DNA of 64,000 nt. It comes from DATBGZ01 sp036557785 (lineage in GTDB: Bacteria > Actinomycetota > Actinomycetes > Mycobacteriales > Micromonosporaceae). Positions 15,288 to 24,358 of the stretch are shown piece by piece. The stretch covers positions 1 to 64,000 of the forward strand of contig DATBGZ010000089.1 in assembly GCA_036557785.1 (NCBI GenBank), in the 5' to 3' direction. The stretch's first letter is position 1; the number at the start of each line of letters is the position of its first letter. A program made the position numbers and the translations under genes. The notes beneath the pieces are model-generated. The model was not told where the DNA came from and made no database searches. It worked only from the letters and a program-made list of their open reading frames with translations.

Positions 15288-16471
15288 GACGTTGCCTCCT
15301 GTTGGTCGATCTCGACCGGTCGCTCCCAGTAGGTGGGTCCGATCGGCTCCAGGAAGTCTGAGCGGGCCACGAAGAAGCCGTTCTGGACGTCGAGCGGAAG
15401 CATCGGCAGCTTCCGGTTGGCGGGTCCGAAGATCGGCTTGGCCTGATCGATGATGAGGAACTGAGACTGGTGGCACGGGCAGAGCAACCGGTTGGTCTGC
15501 TGCTCGAACAGGCTCGCCGGACACCCGGCGTGGGTGCAGATCTTCGAGTACGCCACGAAGTCCTGCCACATCCCGTTCACCACCGGCTTGGCCACGCTCT
15601 GTCCCGCGGCCAGCCGCTGCTCGGACTCGGCGATGCTGGCGCGCAGTGCGGCCGCATCCTCGGGAGCCAGGTGGATGAGCAGCACCGGTGAGTCGGCCCA
15701 CTTGGTCGTGGAGCCGCCCGGGATGCCGGGGAAGACCGTCATCTGCCCGCGCGGGTTCACGTCCTCGGGGCGGATCGGCGTGCCGTCGTCTCGGGTCAGC
15801 GCCACCGCCTTGCCGTCGTTGTTCGCCGGGTTCCAGCCCGTGGTGAGCAACGGATGCCCGTCGCTGGGGTTCTTGAGCAGCCCGCCGACGAGCGGCGCCA
15901 CGGCCGCGGCGCCGAGCCCGGCCGCGGGCAGCAGCAGGGCTGCCTTGATCAGGGGGCGACGCTTGACGCCGGTCTCGTCGACGACGTTCATGATCGTCGC
16001 ACCGGTCAGCTTCTGCTCGTCGTAGGGCGATGGCCCGTCGTGGCGGTCCTGGACGACCTCTTCGCTCGGCAGCAGCTTCTTGGCCCAGACGATCACGCCG
16101 AGGCCCATCACGACCATGGAGCCGCCGAGGGTCGCCCCGAGGATAGGCGTGTAGAGCTTCGAGGCGACCGGGCCGTACTGGTACCGGAACGGCCACCAGA
16201 TGTACGCCACCACGAACCCGATCGCGAGCAACCCGGCCAGCACGAAGAGCAGGGCGACGGTGCGCTCGACGCGCTTCTCGACCCGCGACTTCTTGCCCAG
16301 CGGGAACGCCGGCGCGTAGTGGACGATCTCCATCCCGTCCCGCCGGATGCCCTCGCGGACGAGGTCGAACCGGGTGTTGCGGGGATCGTCGACATCAAAG
16401 CCCTCGCCGCCGGAGCCGTGCCCGCCCCCGACGTCGACGGCCGATCGCCCGCCCAGGTGCTCAGTGCTCAC
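15284..16471 (-). CDS. qcrA: Rieske iron-sulfur subunit of cytochrome bc1 complex
   Basis: A 395-residue protein with an actinobacterial layout: an acidic N-terminus, hydrophobic helices (VERTVALLFVLAGLLAIGFVVAYIWW region, LGATLGGSMVVMGLGVIVW and a third before the Rieske domain) and a C-terminal Rieske fold. The cluster ligands are in CTHAGC and CPCHQSQF. The Rieske protein shuttles electrons from menaquinol at the Qo site to the dihaem cytochrome c subunit. The GTG at 16471 (MSTEHLGG) is chosen because it matches the expected acidic start; the open frame extends upstream without a better site. It overlaps qcrB by four bases. Confidence 0.96.
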   Translation of the reverse strand: MSTEHLGGRSAVDVGGGHGSGGEGFDVDDPRNTRFDLVREGIRRDGMEIVHYAPAFPLGKKSRVEKRVERTVALLFVLAGLLAIGFVVAYIWWPFRYQYGPVASKLYTPILGATLGGSMVVMGLGVIVWAKKLLPSEEVVQDRHDGPSPYDEQKLTGATIMNVVDETGVKRRPLIKAALLLPAAGLGAAAVAPLVGGLLKNPSDGHPLLTTGWNPANNDGKAVALTRDDGTPIRPEDVNPRGQMTVFPGIPGGSTTKWADSPVLLIHLAPEDAAALRASIAESEQRLAAGQSVAKPVVNGMWQDFVAYSKICTHAGCPASLFEQQTNRLLCPCHQSQFLIIDQAKPIFGPANRKLPMLPLDVQNGFFVARSDFLEPIGPTYWERPVEIDQQEATS

Positions 16472-16547
16472 AGTGCCCGCCTTTTCCGTTCGCCACTGTA
16501 CTGAGTCGCTCGCGACCGCGGGGCTCGCTGGCCCTGTCTGCGCGCTC

Positions 16548-17423
16548 TCACGTCTGCTTCCCCACAATCCAGAGCGCGGCGAAGACCAGTGCCGTGATGC
16601 CGATCAGGAAGATCGCCAGGCCCTCGGCCACCGGACCGAGCCGGCCGATGCCCCAGCCGCCCGGGTCGGGATCGGTCTGCAGGTAGTGGATGTACGCGAC
16701 GATGTCGCTCTTCTCCTGGGGCGAGAGCTGGTTGTTCCCGAAGACCGGCATGTTCTGCGGCCCGGTGAGCATGGCCGCCCAGATGTCGCGCGGCGACGAG
16801 TGCTCCAGCGACGGGGCGAACTTGCCCGATGAGAGCGCGCCACCGCCGATGCCGAACGCGTGGCAGGAGGAGCAGTTGACCCGGAACAGCGTGCCGCCGC
16901 GGGCCACGTCGCCGCCCGCGTAGAGCTGGTCGTCGGGAACGTTGGGCAGCTCTGGCCCGCCGCCCAGCGACTGGATGTACGCGCCGATCTGCTGGGCCTC
17001 CTGCCGGCTGTAGAGGGGCGTGCGACGCTCGATCTGCGCGCCCTGGCCGGTGGCCGGCATCCGCCCGGTGGCGACCTGGAACTCGACCGCGGCGGAGCCG
17101 ACGCCGATCAGGCTCGGCCCCTTGTCCGGCACCCCCTGGCCGTTGCGACCGTGGCATGAGATGCAACTCTGGTCGTAGATCGCCTTGCCCGCGGCGATGT
17201 CGGCCGGCGAGGCGGTCGGGTCGGCCCAGGCCCGCATGCCCGGGGCGACCGCCGTGTAGATGCCGCCGACCAGAACCAGCGCAAGGGTCATCCGAACGGC
17301 GTTGCCGGTGCGCCGCTGCCACCGGCCGCGCGACCGGGCTGCGCCCGGCGCACGTGGCACCGTGGCGCTACCGAGGCGGCGCATGGTCTGCCGCATCCGG
17401 CTCCATGGAGCTGTCGAGGTCAT
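16548..17423 (-). CDS. qcrC: Dihaem cytochrome c subunit of bc1 complex
   Basis: A 291-residue protein with an N-terminal membrane segment (about 44-60), two periplasmic cytochrome c domains and a C-terminal helix (about 262-286). The haem sites are C87-I-S-C-H91 and C184-S-S-C-H188. In actinobacteria this subunit replaces a mobile cytochrome c and passes electrons directly to CtaC of the aa3 oxidase. The ATG at 17423 has GGTGAGG just upstream. The long basic N-terminus before the first helix is usual for the family. It sits 76 bp before qcrA and 73 bp after ctaE in one minus-strand operon. Confidence 0.96.
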   Translation of the reverse strand: MTSTAPWSRMRQTMRRLGSATVPRAPGAARSRGRWQRRTGNAVRMTLALVLVGGIYTAVAPGMRAWADPTASPADIAAGKAIYDQSCISCHGRNGQGVPDKGPSLIGVGSAAVEFQVATGRMPATGQGAQIERRTPLYSRQEAQQIGAYIQSLGGGPELPNVPDDQLYAGGDVARGGTLFRVNCSSCHAFGIGGGALSSGKFAPSLEHSSPRDIWAAMLTGPQNMPVFGNNQLSPQEKSDIVAYIHYLQTDPDPGGWGIGRLGPVAEGLAIFLIGITALVFAALWIVGKQT

Positions 17424-17496
17424 GGCCTCACCTATGGTCGGTATCAGGTTTGCGTCTGGCGGCCGGCACCCGACCGGTGGCCGGGTGCACCGAGCA

Positions 17497-18102
17497 TCAC
17501 TGCAACAGGTAGATCATGGCGAACAGCGCGATCCACACCAGATCGACGAAGTGCCAGTAGTACGAGACCACGATCGCGGCGGTCGCCTGCGCGGGGGTGA
17601 ACCGGCTCAACGTCGTACGGATCATGAAGAGGATGAAGGCGATGAGGCCGCCCGTGACGTGCAGGCCATGGAACCCGGTGGTCAGGTAGAACATCGAGCC
17701 GTAGCCGTCCGCGTTGATCTTGATGCCCTCGTGGATCAGCATGCGGTACTCATTGACCTGACCGAGCACGAAGATCAGACCCATCACGAACGTGAGGGTG
17801 AACCAGCGGCGAAGGCCATGCACGTCGCCGCGCTCGGCCCGGAACACACCGATCTGGCAGGTGACCGACGAGAGCACCAGGATCGTGGTCGGGATGATGG
17901 CGTAGCCGACGTTGAGATGCTGCGTGTGCTCGGCCCACAGCTCCTGGCCCTTGGGCGAGGCCCGGATCGAGAAGTACATCGCGAAGAGCCCGGCGAAGAA
18001 CATCAGCTCGCTGGAGAGCCAGACGATCGTCCCGACGCTGACCATGTTCGGCCGGGTCAGCGAATGGATCTGGTTCTTGGGAAACGCTTGGGCCGCGGTC
18101 AC
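17497..18102 (-). CDS. ctaE: Cytochrome c oxidase subunit III
   Basis: A 201-residue five-helix membrane protein with VGTIVWLSSELMFFAGLFAM, the GFHGLHVTGGLIAF motif and a C-terminal SYYWHFVDLVWIALF, all hallmarks of subunit III. It stabilises the aa3 oxidase catalytic core. GTG 18102 gives the expected MTAAQAFPKN start and has GGGGGA about eleven bases upstream; the longer frame upstream encodes Pro/Arg-rich sequence unlike the family. It heads the ctaE-qcrCAB operon. The divergent CtaG-like gene begins 133 bp away, so the gap must hold promoters for both directions. Confidence 0.95.
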   Translation of the reverse strand: MTAAQAFPKNQIHSLTRPNMVSVGTIVWLSSELMFFAGLFAMYFSIRASPKGQELWAEHTQHLNVGYAIIPTTILVLSSVTCQIGVFRAERGDVHGLRRWFTLTFVMGLIFVLGQVNEYRMLIHEGIKINADGYGSMFYLTTGFHGLHVTGGLIAFILFMIRTTLSRFTPAQATAAIVVSYYWHFVDLVWIALFAMIYLLQ

Positions 18103-18223
18103 GCGGTCATTATTCCCCCAGATCTTGCCCGCGCGTGCCGGGGGTGGCCGGGCGCGTCGCCCAGGCCAGCGACAACCCGCCGGACGGGCGTACCCGGTGG
18201 CTTCGGCCGCACCAACCAGGGCA

Positions 18224-18229
18224 TAGCCT
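18224..18229 (+). promoter_or_regulatory. Candidate -10 box (TAGCCT) for leaderless ctaG-like gene
   Basis: TAGCCT is followed by six bases and the GTG at 18236. There is no ribosome site in this interval, which fits a leaderless message. Confidence 0.5.
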
Positions 18230-18235
18230 GCCCTG

Positions 18236-19237
18236 GTGACCACGCTGGGTACTACCGGGATGGCCTGGTACGGCGGCGTTCTGGCTCATGCCGGCCATGA
18301 CGAGCTGACCCCGCTGACGCCGGTGACTTTCTTCACCCGTGCCGAACCGTTCTCGCTGCCGACGCTGCTCATGCTGGTCGCGGCCGGGCTCTACCTGGCG
18401 GGCGTGGTACGGCTGCGCCGCAGGGGCGATGCCTGGTCACCGGGGCGTACGGCGTGTTACCTCATCGGTCTTGCCCTGATCGGCCTGGTCACCGTGACCG
18501 GTCTCGAGGCGTACGACACGAGCCTGCTGTCCGTGCACATGGTGCAGCACATGGTGATGTCGATGGTCTCGCCGATCTTCCTCGCCCTCGGCGCACCGGT
18601 GACGCTCGCGCTGCGCACGCTGGGCCCACGACCGCGCTCGGCGTTGCTGACCGTACTGCACAGCCGCGCCGCGCGCCTCTACTCCTTCCCGCTCGTCTCC
18701 GGCGGCATCTATGTGGTGACACCCTTCGTGCTCTACTTCTCCGGGCTCTACCGGCTCTCGTTGCAGCACCCGACCGTGCACACGTTGGTGCACATCCACC
18801 TGGTCGCCGTGGGTTGCCTGTTCTACTGGCCGCTCATCGGCCTGGACCCGGTGCCCGGGCGCCAGCCCTACCCCATGCGGGCGTTGATCATGTTCCTGTC
18901 GACGCCGTTCCACACCGTGCTCGGCCTGACCGTCATGCAGAGCAGCAACCTGCTCGGCGGCGACTGGTACCCGTCGCTGGACCTGCCCTGGGCCGATCCC
19001 GCCGGCGACCAGCGGCTCGCCGGCGGGATCCTGTGGGCCGGCGGGGAGTTCGTGGCGGTGGCGATGCTCGGCGCACTGGTCGTCCAGTGGATGCGCCAGT
19101 CCGAGCGGGAGGCCAGGCGCATCGACCGGGCCCTGGACCGGGCGGAGGCCGAAGCCGCCGAAGCCGCCCGGCACCCCGACCGCCCGACCACCTCGGTAGC
19201 ATCGACGGTAGAACCTAGCGCGGAGAAGGATCGATGA
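18236..19237 (+). CDS. ctaG: Cytochrome c oxidase assembly protein, caa3-type CtaG family
   Basis: A 333-residue protein with about seven transmembrane helices. Diagnostic parts are SVHMVQHMVMSMVSPIFLALG, the H-rich HTLVHIHLVAVGCLFYWPLIGLDP and the C-terminal ADQQ-like region here reading PAGDQRLAGGILWAGGEFVA. The His-rich helices are thought to bind copper during CuB insertion. It is divergent from the ctaE-qcrCAB operon, fitting a role in aa3 oxidase maturation. GTG 18236 is used because a TAGCCT box precedes it; ATG 18260 is an alternative. Its stop overlaps the next gene (ATGA). Confidence 0.87.
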   Translation: MTTLGTTGMAWYGGVLAHAGHDELTPLTPVTFFTRAEPFSLPTLLMLVAAGLYLAGVVRLRRRGDAWSPGRTACYLIGLALIGLVTVTGLEAYDTSLLSVHMVQHMVMSMVSPIFLALGAPVTLALRTLGPRPRSALLTVLHSRAARLYSFPLVSGGIYVVTPFVLYFSGLYRLSLQHPTVHTLVHIHLVAVGCLFYWPLIGLDPVPGRQPYPMRALIMFLSTPFHTVLGLTVMQSSNLLGGDWYPSLDLPWADPAGDQRLAGGILWAGGEFVAVAMLGALVVQWMRQSEREARRIDRALDRAEAEAAEAARHPDRPTTSVASTVEPSAEKDR

Positions 19238-19689
19238 CGGCGGAGATTCAGCGGCGGTTGCGTCCGAGCGGACAGACCGGACCCGTACGGTTGAGCACGA
19301 TCCTGGTCTTCAGCGACGACGCGCAGGTCCGGCACACCATCAGGCTCGCGATCGGCACCCGGCCGGCGCCGGATCTCCAGGTCCGGTTCATCGAGGCGGC
19401 CAGCCACGACGAGGTGATCCGGCTCGTCGACCGCGAGGACTTCGACCTGCTCGTCCTGGACGGCGAGGCGGCGCCGTCAGGCGGACTCGGCATCGCTCGT
19501 CAGCTCAAGGACGAGGTCGACGACTGCCCGCCCACCTGCGTGGTGATTGCCCGGGCCGCGGACCGCTGGCTCGCCGCCTACGCTCGGGTGGACGCGACGC
19601 TGAGTCATCCGCTCGATCCGATGACCACCGCCCAGACGGTCGCCACGCAGCTGCGCAACCGCGCTGCCGGCGTGCCGTCGCTGCGATAG
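19234..19689 (+). CDS. Atypical (pseudo-)receiver domain protein
   Basis: A 151-residue protein that is essentially one CheY-like fold. STILVFSDDAQVRHTIR supplies an acidic pair, and FDLLVLDGEAAPSGGLG supplies an Asp where phosphorylation would occur. The conserved Thr/Ser is replaced (VVIARAADRW) and the conserved Lys before Pro becomes His (LSHPLDP). Loss of these switch residues suggests a receiver that does not respond in the standard way. No output domain is present. It is coupled to the CtaG-like gene by ATGA and lies 12 bp before trpD. I infer a conserved actinobacterial orphan whose partner is unknown. Confidence 0.75.
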   Translation: MTAEIQRRLRPSGQTGPVRLSTILVFSDDAQVRHTIRLAIGTRPAPDLQVRFIEAASHDEVIRLVDREDFDLLVLDGEAAPSGGLGIARQLKDEVDDCPPTCVVIARAADRWLAAYARVDATLSHPLDPMTTAQTVATQLRNRAAGVPSLR

Positions 19690-19701
19690 CGGAGAGGCGC
19701 C

Positions 19702-20781
19702 GTGACCCAGCGCACCTGGCCGAATCTGGTCGTCGCGCTGATGCGTGGCGAGGAATTGTCCACACAGGACACCGCGTGGGCGATGTCGGAGATCATGTCC
19801 GGCGCGGCGACGCCCGTCCAGATCGCCTCGTTCGCGGTGGCCCTGCGCGCCAAGGGCGAGACCGCCGGCGAGATCGCGGGGCTCGTCGAGGCGATGCTCG
19901 ATGCCGCCACGCCGGTGGACCTCGCGGCCGTGCTCGGGACCGCGTCGGCGCGCGACGCGGTGGACGTCGTCGGCACCGGAGGCGACCGCGCCCAGACGGT
20001 GAACATCTCCACCATGGCCGCGGTCGTGGCCGCGGCAGCCGGGGTACGGGTCGTCAAGCACGGCAACCGCGCCGCCTCGTCGTTGTGCGGCACAGCCGAC
20101 CTGCTCGAGCACCTCGGCGTCCCGCTGGACCTCACGCCCGAGGCGGTTGCCCAGTGCGTGGCCCGGGCCGGGATCGGCTTCTGCTTCGCGCCGCGGTTCC
20201 ACAGTGGACTTCGGCATGCCGCGGTCGCGCGCAAGGAGATGGGCGTGCCCACGTTCTTCAACTTCCTGGGCCCGCTGGCGAACCCGGCCCGTCCCCGCGC
20301 TGGCGCGATCGGCTGCGCGGACGTGCGGATGGCCGCCATCATGGCCGAGGTCTTCGCCCAGCGTGGCGACTCCGTCCTGGTTCTGCACGGCGAGGACGGC
20401 CTCGACGAGCTCACGGTCACCGCGCCGACCCGCGTCTGGGCGGTGACCGGCGGGGCGGTCACGCCGCACACCATCGACGCACTCGACCTCGGCCTGGCCC
20501 GGGCGAAGCCGGAGTCGCTGCGCGGGGGCGACGCCACCGTCAACGGCCAGGTCGCGCGCCGGGTCTTCGACGGCGAGACCGGGGCCGTGCGTGACGCCGT
20601 GCTCGCCAACGCCGCAGCGGCACTCGTCGCCTACGACATGACCAGCGCGGACGTCGGTGACCTGGTCGAGGCACTCGGTACGGCTGCGGGACGGGCCGCT
20701 CAGGCGATCGACTCCGGGGCCGCCGCGCGCACGCTCGACACCTGGGTCAGCACCGCGCAGTCCCTTCGCGCCGCGACCTGA
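19702..20781 (+). CDS. trpD: Anthranilate phosphoribosyltransferase
   Basis: A 359-residue type III phosphoribosyltransferase. The PRPP-binding motif VVGTGGDRAQTVNIST and the anthranilate-site KHGNRAASS followed by GTADLLEHLG are intact, as is the second metal motif HGEDGLDELT. It transfers phosphoribose to anthranilate, the second step of tryptophan synthesis. GTG is the start with GGAG upstream (gcggagaggcgcc). The gene lies away from other trp genes and next to the cytochrome oxidase genes, as Rv2192c does in M. tuberculosis. It is probably the third gene of the ctaG-like operon. Confidence 0.96.
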   Translation: MTQRTWPNLVVALMRGEELSTQDTAWAMSEIMSGAATPVQIASFAVALRAKGETAGEIAGLVEAMLDAATPVDLAAVLGTASARDAVDVVGTGGDRAQTVNISTMAAVVAAAAGVRVVKHGNRAASSLCGTADLLEHLGVPLDLTPEAVAQCVARAGIGFCFAPRFHSGLRHAAVARKEMGVPTFFNFLGPLANPARPRAGAIGCADVRMAAIMAEVFAQRGDSVLVLHGEDGLDELTVTAPTRVWAVTGGAVTPHTIDALDLGLARAKPESLRGGDATVNGQVARRVFDGETGAVRDAVLANAAAALVAYDMTSADVGDLVEALGTAAGRAAQAIDSGAAARTLDTWVSTAQSLRAAT

Positions 20782-20836
20782 GGCGCGCGCACCCGACGTG
20801 GTGGACAGATCGGAGCCGTCGCCGCGTCCCTACGAC

Positions 20837-22303
20837 ATGCAGACCGGGATGCGACCGGGATTCGAGGAGTACGTCGCCGCGCGCAGTGGCGCGCTGCTCC
20901 GCTTCGCCTATGTGCTGTGTGGGGACCGGCACCTGGCCGAGGACCTCGTCCAGGAGGTGCTGGTCAAGGCCCACCGGCGGTGGTCGGCGATCGAGGCTGA
21001 CAACCCTGAGGCGTACGTCAAGCAGGCCCTGGTACGCACCCACGTCTCGTGGCTGCGCCGCCGCGCCTCGTCGGAGGTTGCCACGGCCACGTTCGTGGAG
21101 GGCACGGGCGGCGGCTTCGACGAGGCGCACGCCTCGCGCGACGAGGTGTGGGCGATGCTCGCCAGACTGCCGAAGGCGCAGCGGGCGGTCCTGGTGCTGC
21201 GATACTTCGAGGATCTTGACGATCGCCGGATCGCCGAACTGGTCGGCGTGTCGACCAGCACCGTACGCACCCACGCCCACCGCGGGCTGGCCACACTGCG
21301 GGAGACGCTGGCCCAGAAGGCGAACGAGGCGCCAGCCGGGGCCGGCATGGTCGACAGCGTCCGGCGCGGGGCCGCGAGGGCGGCGCTACGGCGGCGGGCC
21401 GTGACGGCGGGCGGGATCGCGGTCATCCTGGCCGCGCTGGTCCTGCTCATCCCCCTGCTGGTGCCCGACCGTCAGCGGCCGCCCATCGAGCCGACGCCGA
21501 GCGCGACGGTCACCAGCCATCTGGCGCTGGTGCCGACCACCGCACCAGCCTTCCCGGCCGCCGTCACGTACCTCCCGCCGGGACTCGACCCCGCCGCTCA
21601 CGTCTGGATGAGCGACGGGCAGCTCTACCTCTCGTTCTGGACCACGCCCCCCGCCGATGAGGCCATCTCAATCCATGCAAGCTCGTCCATGAGCGAGGGC
21701 CCCGGCCCAAACGGGCACACGTCCTCGGTCACGGTGCACGGCGCGTCGGCGAACCTCTACGAGTGGCGCACGGGTGAGTCGACGGCCGCGGTGGAGTGGC
21801 AGCAGGACGGGCATTGGCTCTATGCCGACGCGCTGCGCCGTGGCGGTGTGAGCGCCACCGAACTCGTGCGCCTCGCCGATCGCATGACCTCCGGGAGCAC
21901 CACCAACGCGTCGAGCGTGCCGATCGCGCGCATCGCGAGTTTCGGGCTGCCGCCCGGCTACACCCCCTACGAATGGACCGACTCAGGCGTCTGTGCCCGA
22001 CCCGCCACGACCGAGTTCACGCCGTACCTGTGCGTCGGCCTGGTCTCGGCGGGCGAGGTCGCGCAGTTCATGCCCCACACCCAGGATCTCGTCATCGACG
22101 GCGACGCCGCGTTCGTCTACCGCATCGCCCCGGGCTCCGGCGGCGCGCTCCCGTACGACCCGGGCAGCGAGTGGCTGGTCGTGCAGCGGCCGGACGGGAC
22201 GTTCGTCGGGATCAGCTTCGGACCGCTCTACGGGTACCCGGAGCCCCTGTTCACCACGGACGATCTCATCGCCATCTACCACGCGGTGACGTTCCAGCGG
22301 TGA
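20837..22303 (+). CDS. SigE-family ECF sigma factor fused to a transmembrane segment and extracytoplasmic domain
   Basis: A 488-residue single reading frame. Residues about 8-76 are sigma region 2 (LRFAYVLCGDRHLAEDLVQE), and about 102-158 are region 4 (LPKAQRAVLVLRYFEDL, VGVSTSTVRTHAHRGLATLR). A basic linker (VRRGAARAALRRR) leads to one strong hydrophobic helix at about 190-209, then about 280 residues that would lie outside the cell. That part is rich in Thr/Ser/Pro first and then contains repeated similar motifs (ASFGLPPGYTPYEW, PYDPGSEWLVVQRPDGTF). In many actinobacteria the sigma factor and such a membrane protein are separate genes; here no stop intervenes. ATG 20837 is one choice among GTG 20798, GTG 20801 and ATG 20849, none with a strong ribosome site. 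Confidence 0.85.
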   Translation: MQTGMRPGFEEYVAARSGALLRFAYVLCGDRHLAEDLVQEVLVKAHRRWSAIEADNPEAYVKQALVRTHVSWLRRRASSEVATATFVEGTGGGFDEAHASRDEVWAMLARLPKAQRAVLVLRYFEDLDDRRIAELVGVSTSTVRTHAHRGLATLRETLAQKANEAPAGAGMVDSVRRGAARAALRRRAVTAGGIAVILAALVLLIPLLVPDRQRPPIEPTPSATVTSHLALVPTTAPAFPAAVTYLPPGLDPAAHVWMSDGQLYLSFWTTPPADEAISIHASSSMSEGPGPNGHTSSVTVHGASANLYEWRTGESTAAVEWQQDGHWLYADALRRGGVSATELVRLADRMTSGSTTNASSVPIARIASFGLPPGYTPYEWTDSGVCARPATTEFTPYLCVGLVSAGEVAQFMPHTQDLVIDGDAAFVYRIAPGSGGALPYDPGSEWLVVQRPDGTFVGISFGPLYGYPEPLFTTDDLIAIYHAVTFQR

Positions 22304-22323
22304 GGCAGGGGCCCGGCGGGCGT

Positions 22324-24189
22324 TCAGCGCGGAGGTCGGCTGCTCGCGCGCGGCGTCCGGACGATGGCCGGCGAGACCGGTATCTCCGGCAGCGGGCCCA
22401 CGCGCTGGCCGCGCGAGACCATGTCGGCGTTCGCCTCGTGCAGGGCGCGGTCGAGCACCTGGTGCATCCGCAGCGCGCTGACGTGCTCCAGGGCGGCCTT
22501 CGCCACGTCGTAGGGCCGGCGGGGCCGTAGCGACTGCATGATCTTGAAGAGGATCGGCAGCAGCTCGACAAGCAGGAAGATCGTCCGGAATGCCACCACG
22601 GTCGGGCCCATGGGCGTCGGCGGCATGAGCCAGTTGCGGACCACGCAGAACGGCTTGGTCGCGCCCCGGCACGCCGGTATCGGGTCGGGTTCGAGCGTCT
22701 CGGGATTGGTGTCGTAGGTCAGCATCGTCAGGGCCGCCTGCCGGCGCAGCAATCCCTGCAAGGGATTCTCGTTCGTGACCGCGGCGATGGCCTCGCGCTC
22801 CGCCTGGGCGTCCTCGTTGTCCTGCCGGGTCAGGGTGTCGAGCGCGACCTGGTTGTTCTTGCTGACCAGGCTCCGCCGTGCGTCGAGGTCCGCCTGAGTG
22901 CGCGCCTGACGGGCGGCGAGGTCGTCGACGATCTGCTGTTGCAGGTCCCGCAGCGTGGACAGGCTCCGGGTGGCCGGGCCGTTGCCGGGCCGGCCGGTCG
23001 TGGAGACCGCCTCACCGTCGCTGAGCGTTCCCTGGTAGGCGATCCCGTTCTGCTCGGCCGCCGCGGCCGCGTGGTAGATGCCGAGGTCGTGCCGCGCGTT
23101 GTCCAGACGCGTGGTCAGGTCGGCCAGCTCGGTCGTCAGCCGAAGGATGTCGGGGTCGTTGCTGCCGGTCAACTGCTCCCGCTGCGTCTGCCGATCCGCC
23201 GACCGCTGCTGGTAGAACGCCGTGATCTCGTCGACTCGTTGGGTGCGCTCCTGCCCCTCCAGATAGGACGTACGCGCGTTGACCTCCGGGGCGAAGACCA
23301 GGAACATCGCCATCTCCGCCACGATGAAGCTCGTGGCGATCGCCAGGGCAACCCGGAACGAGCCGAGCACGGTGACCCACGTCAGTTGCCGGACCCGGGA
23401 CGCGACCGGGGAGACCGGCCCCTCCGGAAGGACGTGTTCCCAGGGGGTGCCCGGGAACAGCCGCGTGAGCGTCGCGATATCGCGGCGGCTGAACCGGTGC
23501 GGGTTCAGGCTGCCCGAGACCAGGGCACGGTCCAGGAACAGGATGCCCGCGCCCCAGGCCAGGCCAACGATGATAGTCAGCGCGGACGCGACGAAGCGCC
23601 CGTAGACCAGGAAGCTGGTCGCCGCGGCGCCCGCGACGGCCGCGACGCTGGCCGTGAGAAGGACCAGGTTGCCCTGGACGGAATATTCCCGTGAATCAAT
23701 GGGCGCCTGCTCCAGGACGACCGTGTCGACGCCCGAGGCCCACAGCGAGAGGCGCTGCAGCGGCCCGCGTCGCTGGCGCGCGTACCGCTGCGCGAGCTTC
23801 TCGGCGTCGAGGTCGGGCGGGACCGGGCGTGGCTGCTCGACCGGCGCCTCCTGCTCGGGAATGTCGTGCTCGGATCCCTCCTCCGGAGTGAGATCTGCCG
23901 TGGCGGCCTCGTCCGGAACGAGGGCTACCGTCGCCGGCTCGTCGAGCGTCTGGACCCGGGGCGCGAACTGCTCGGCCACGCGGCCCGCGAACTGCCCGGT
24001 TGGCTGGTCCTCGGGCGCCTCATCGTCGGGCGCCTCAGCGCCGCTCCGGTGGGCCGCGACCGGATCCCGCTCGCCGCCGGCCGCGTCGGCAGTGTGCCGC
24101 GATGCCCATGGGTCGGTCCCCGACGGCCGGTCCCAGGAGGACCCGACGCGCTCGGGCAGGTCGTCGGAACGGCCGCTGACGTCATCCAT
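22324..24189 (-). CDS. DUF4407-like membrane protein with long acidic N-terminus
   Basis: A 621-residue protein. Residues 1-130 are acidic and disordered-looking (EAPDDEAPEDQ, EEGSEHDIPEQEAP). Four hydrophobic helices lie at about 172-195, 205-222, 272-302 and 545-568. Between helices three and four is a roughly 220-residue soluble region with heptad character (YQQRSADRQTQREQL, LTTELADLTTRLDNARHDL, LQQQIVDDLAARQARTQADL). This pattern (two helix pairs around a large coiled-coil insertion) is that of DUF4407 proteins, whose function is unknown. ATG 24189 has a GGAGGA site eight bases upstream. It converges with the sigma-fusion gene with 20 bp between stops. Confidence 0.8.
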   Translation of the reverse strand: MDDVSGRSDDLPERVGSSWDRPSGTDPWASRHTADAAGGERDPVAAHRSGAEAPDDEAPEDQPTGQFAGRVAEQFAPRVQTLDEPATVALVPDEAATADLTPEEGSEHDIPEQEAPVEQPRPVPPDLDAEKLAQRYARQRRGPLQRLSLWASGVDTVVLEQAPIDSREYSVQGNLVLLTASVAAVAGAAATSFLVYGRFVASALTIIVGLAWGAGILFLDRALVSGSLNPHRFSRRDIATLTRLFPGTPWEHVLPEGPVSPVASRVRQLTWVTVLGSFRVALAIATSFIVAEMAMFLVFAPEVNARTSYLEGQERTQRVDEITAFYQQRSADRQTQREQLTGSNDPDILRLTTELADLTTRLDNARHDLGIYHAAAAAEQNGIAYQGTLSDGEAVSTTGRPGNGPATRSLSTLRDLQQQIVDDLAARQARTQADLDARRSLVSKNNQVALDTLTRQDNEDAQAEREAIAAVTNENPLQGLLRRQAALTMLTYDTNPETLEPDPIPACRGATKPFCVVRNWLMPPTPMGPTVVAFRTIFLLVELLPILFKIMQSLRPRRPYDVAKAALEHVSALRMHQVLDRALHEANADMVSRGQRVGPLPEIPVSPAIVRTPRASSRPPR

Positions 24190-24358
24190 TCGCGTCCTCC
24201 GATATGACGGCATCGACGCGTCGGCGCAGATGTCCCCGTGTCGGCCCGGGATGAGAATCGGGCCTGACCGTGACCATACGACACGAGGGCCGGGGCCCGG
24301 GTACCCGGATTTCCGGCGATTCGGTACCGCGCAACAGCCGTGCGGCGCGACGAGCGCG

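Noticed and set aside
24297..24308. Palindrome ccgggtacccgg downstream of ctaF
   Set aside because: A 12-bp GC-rich palindrome without loop or tract is not a credible terminator and may be chance.
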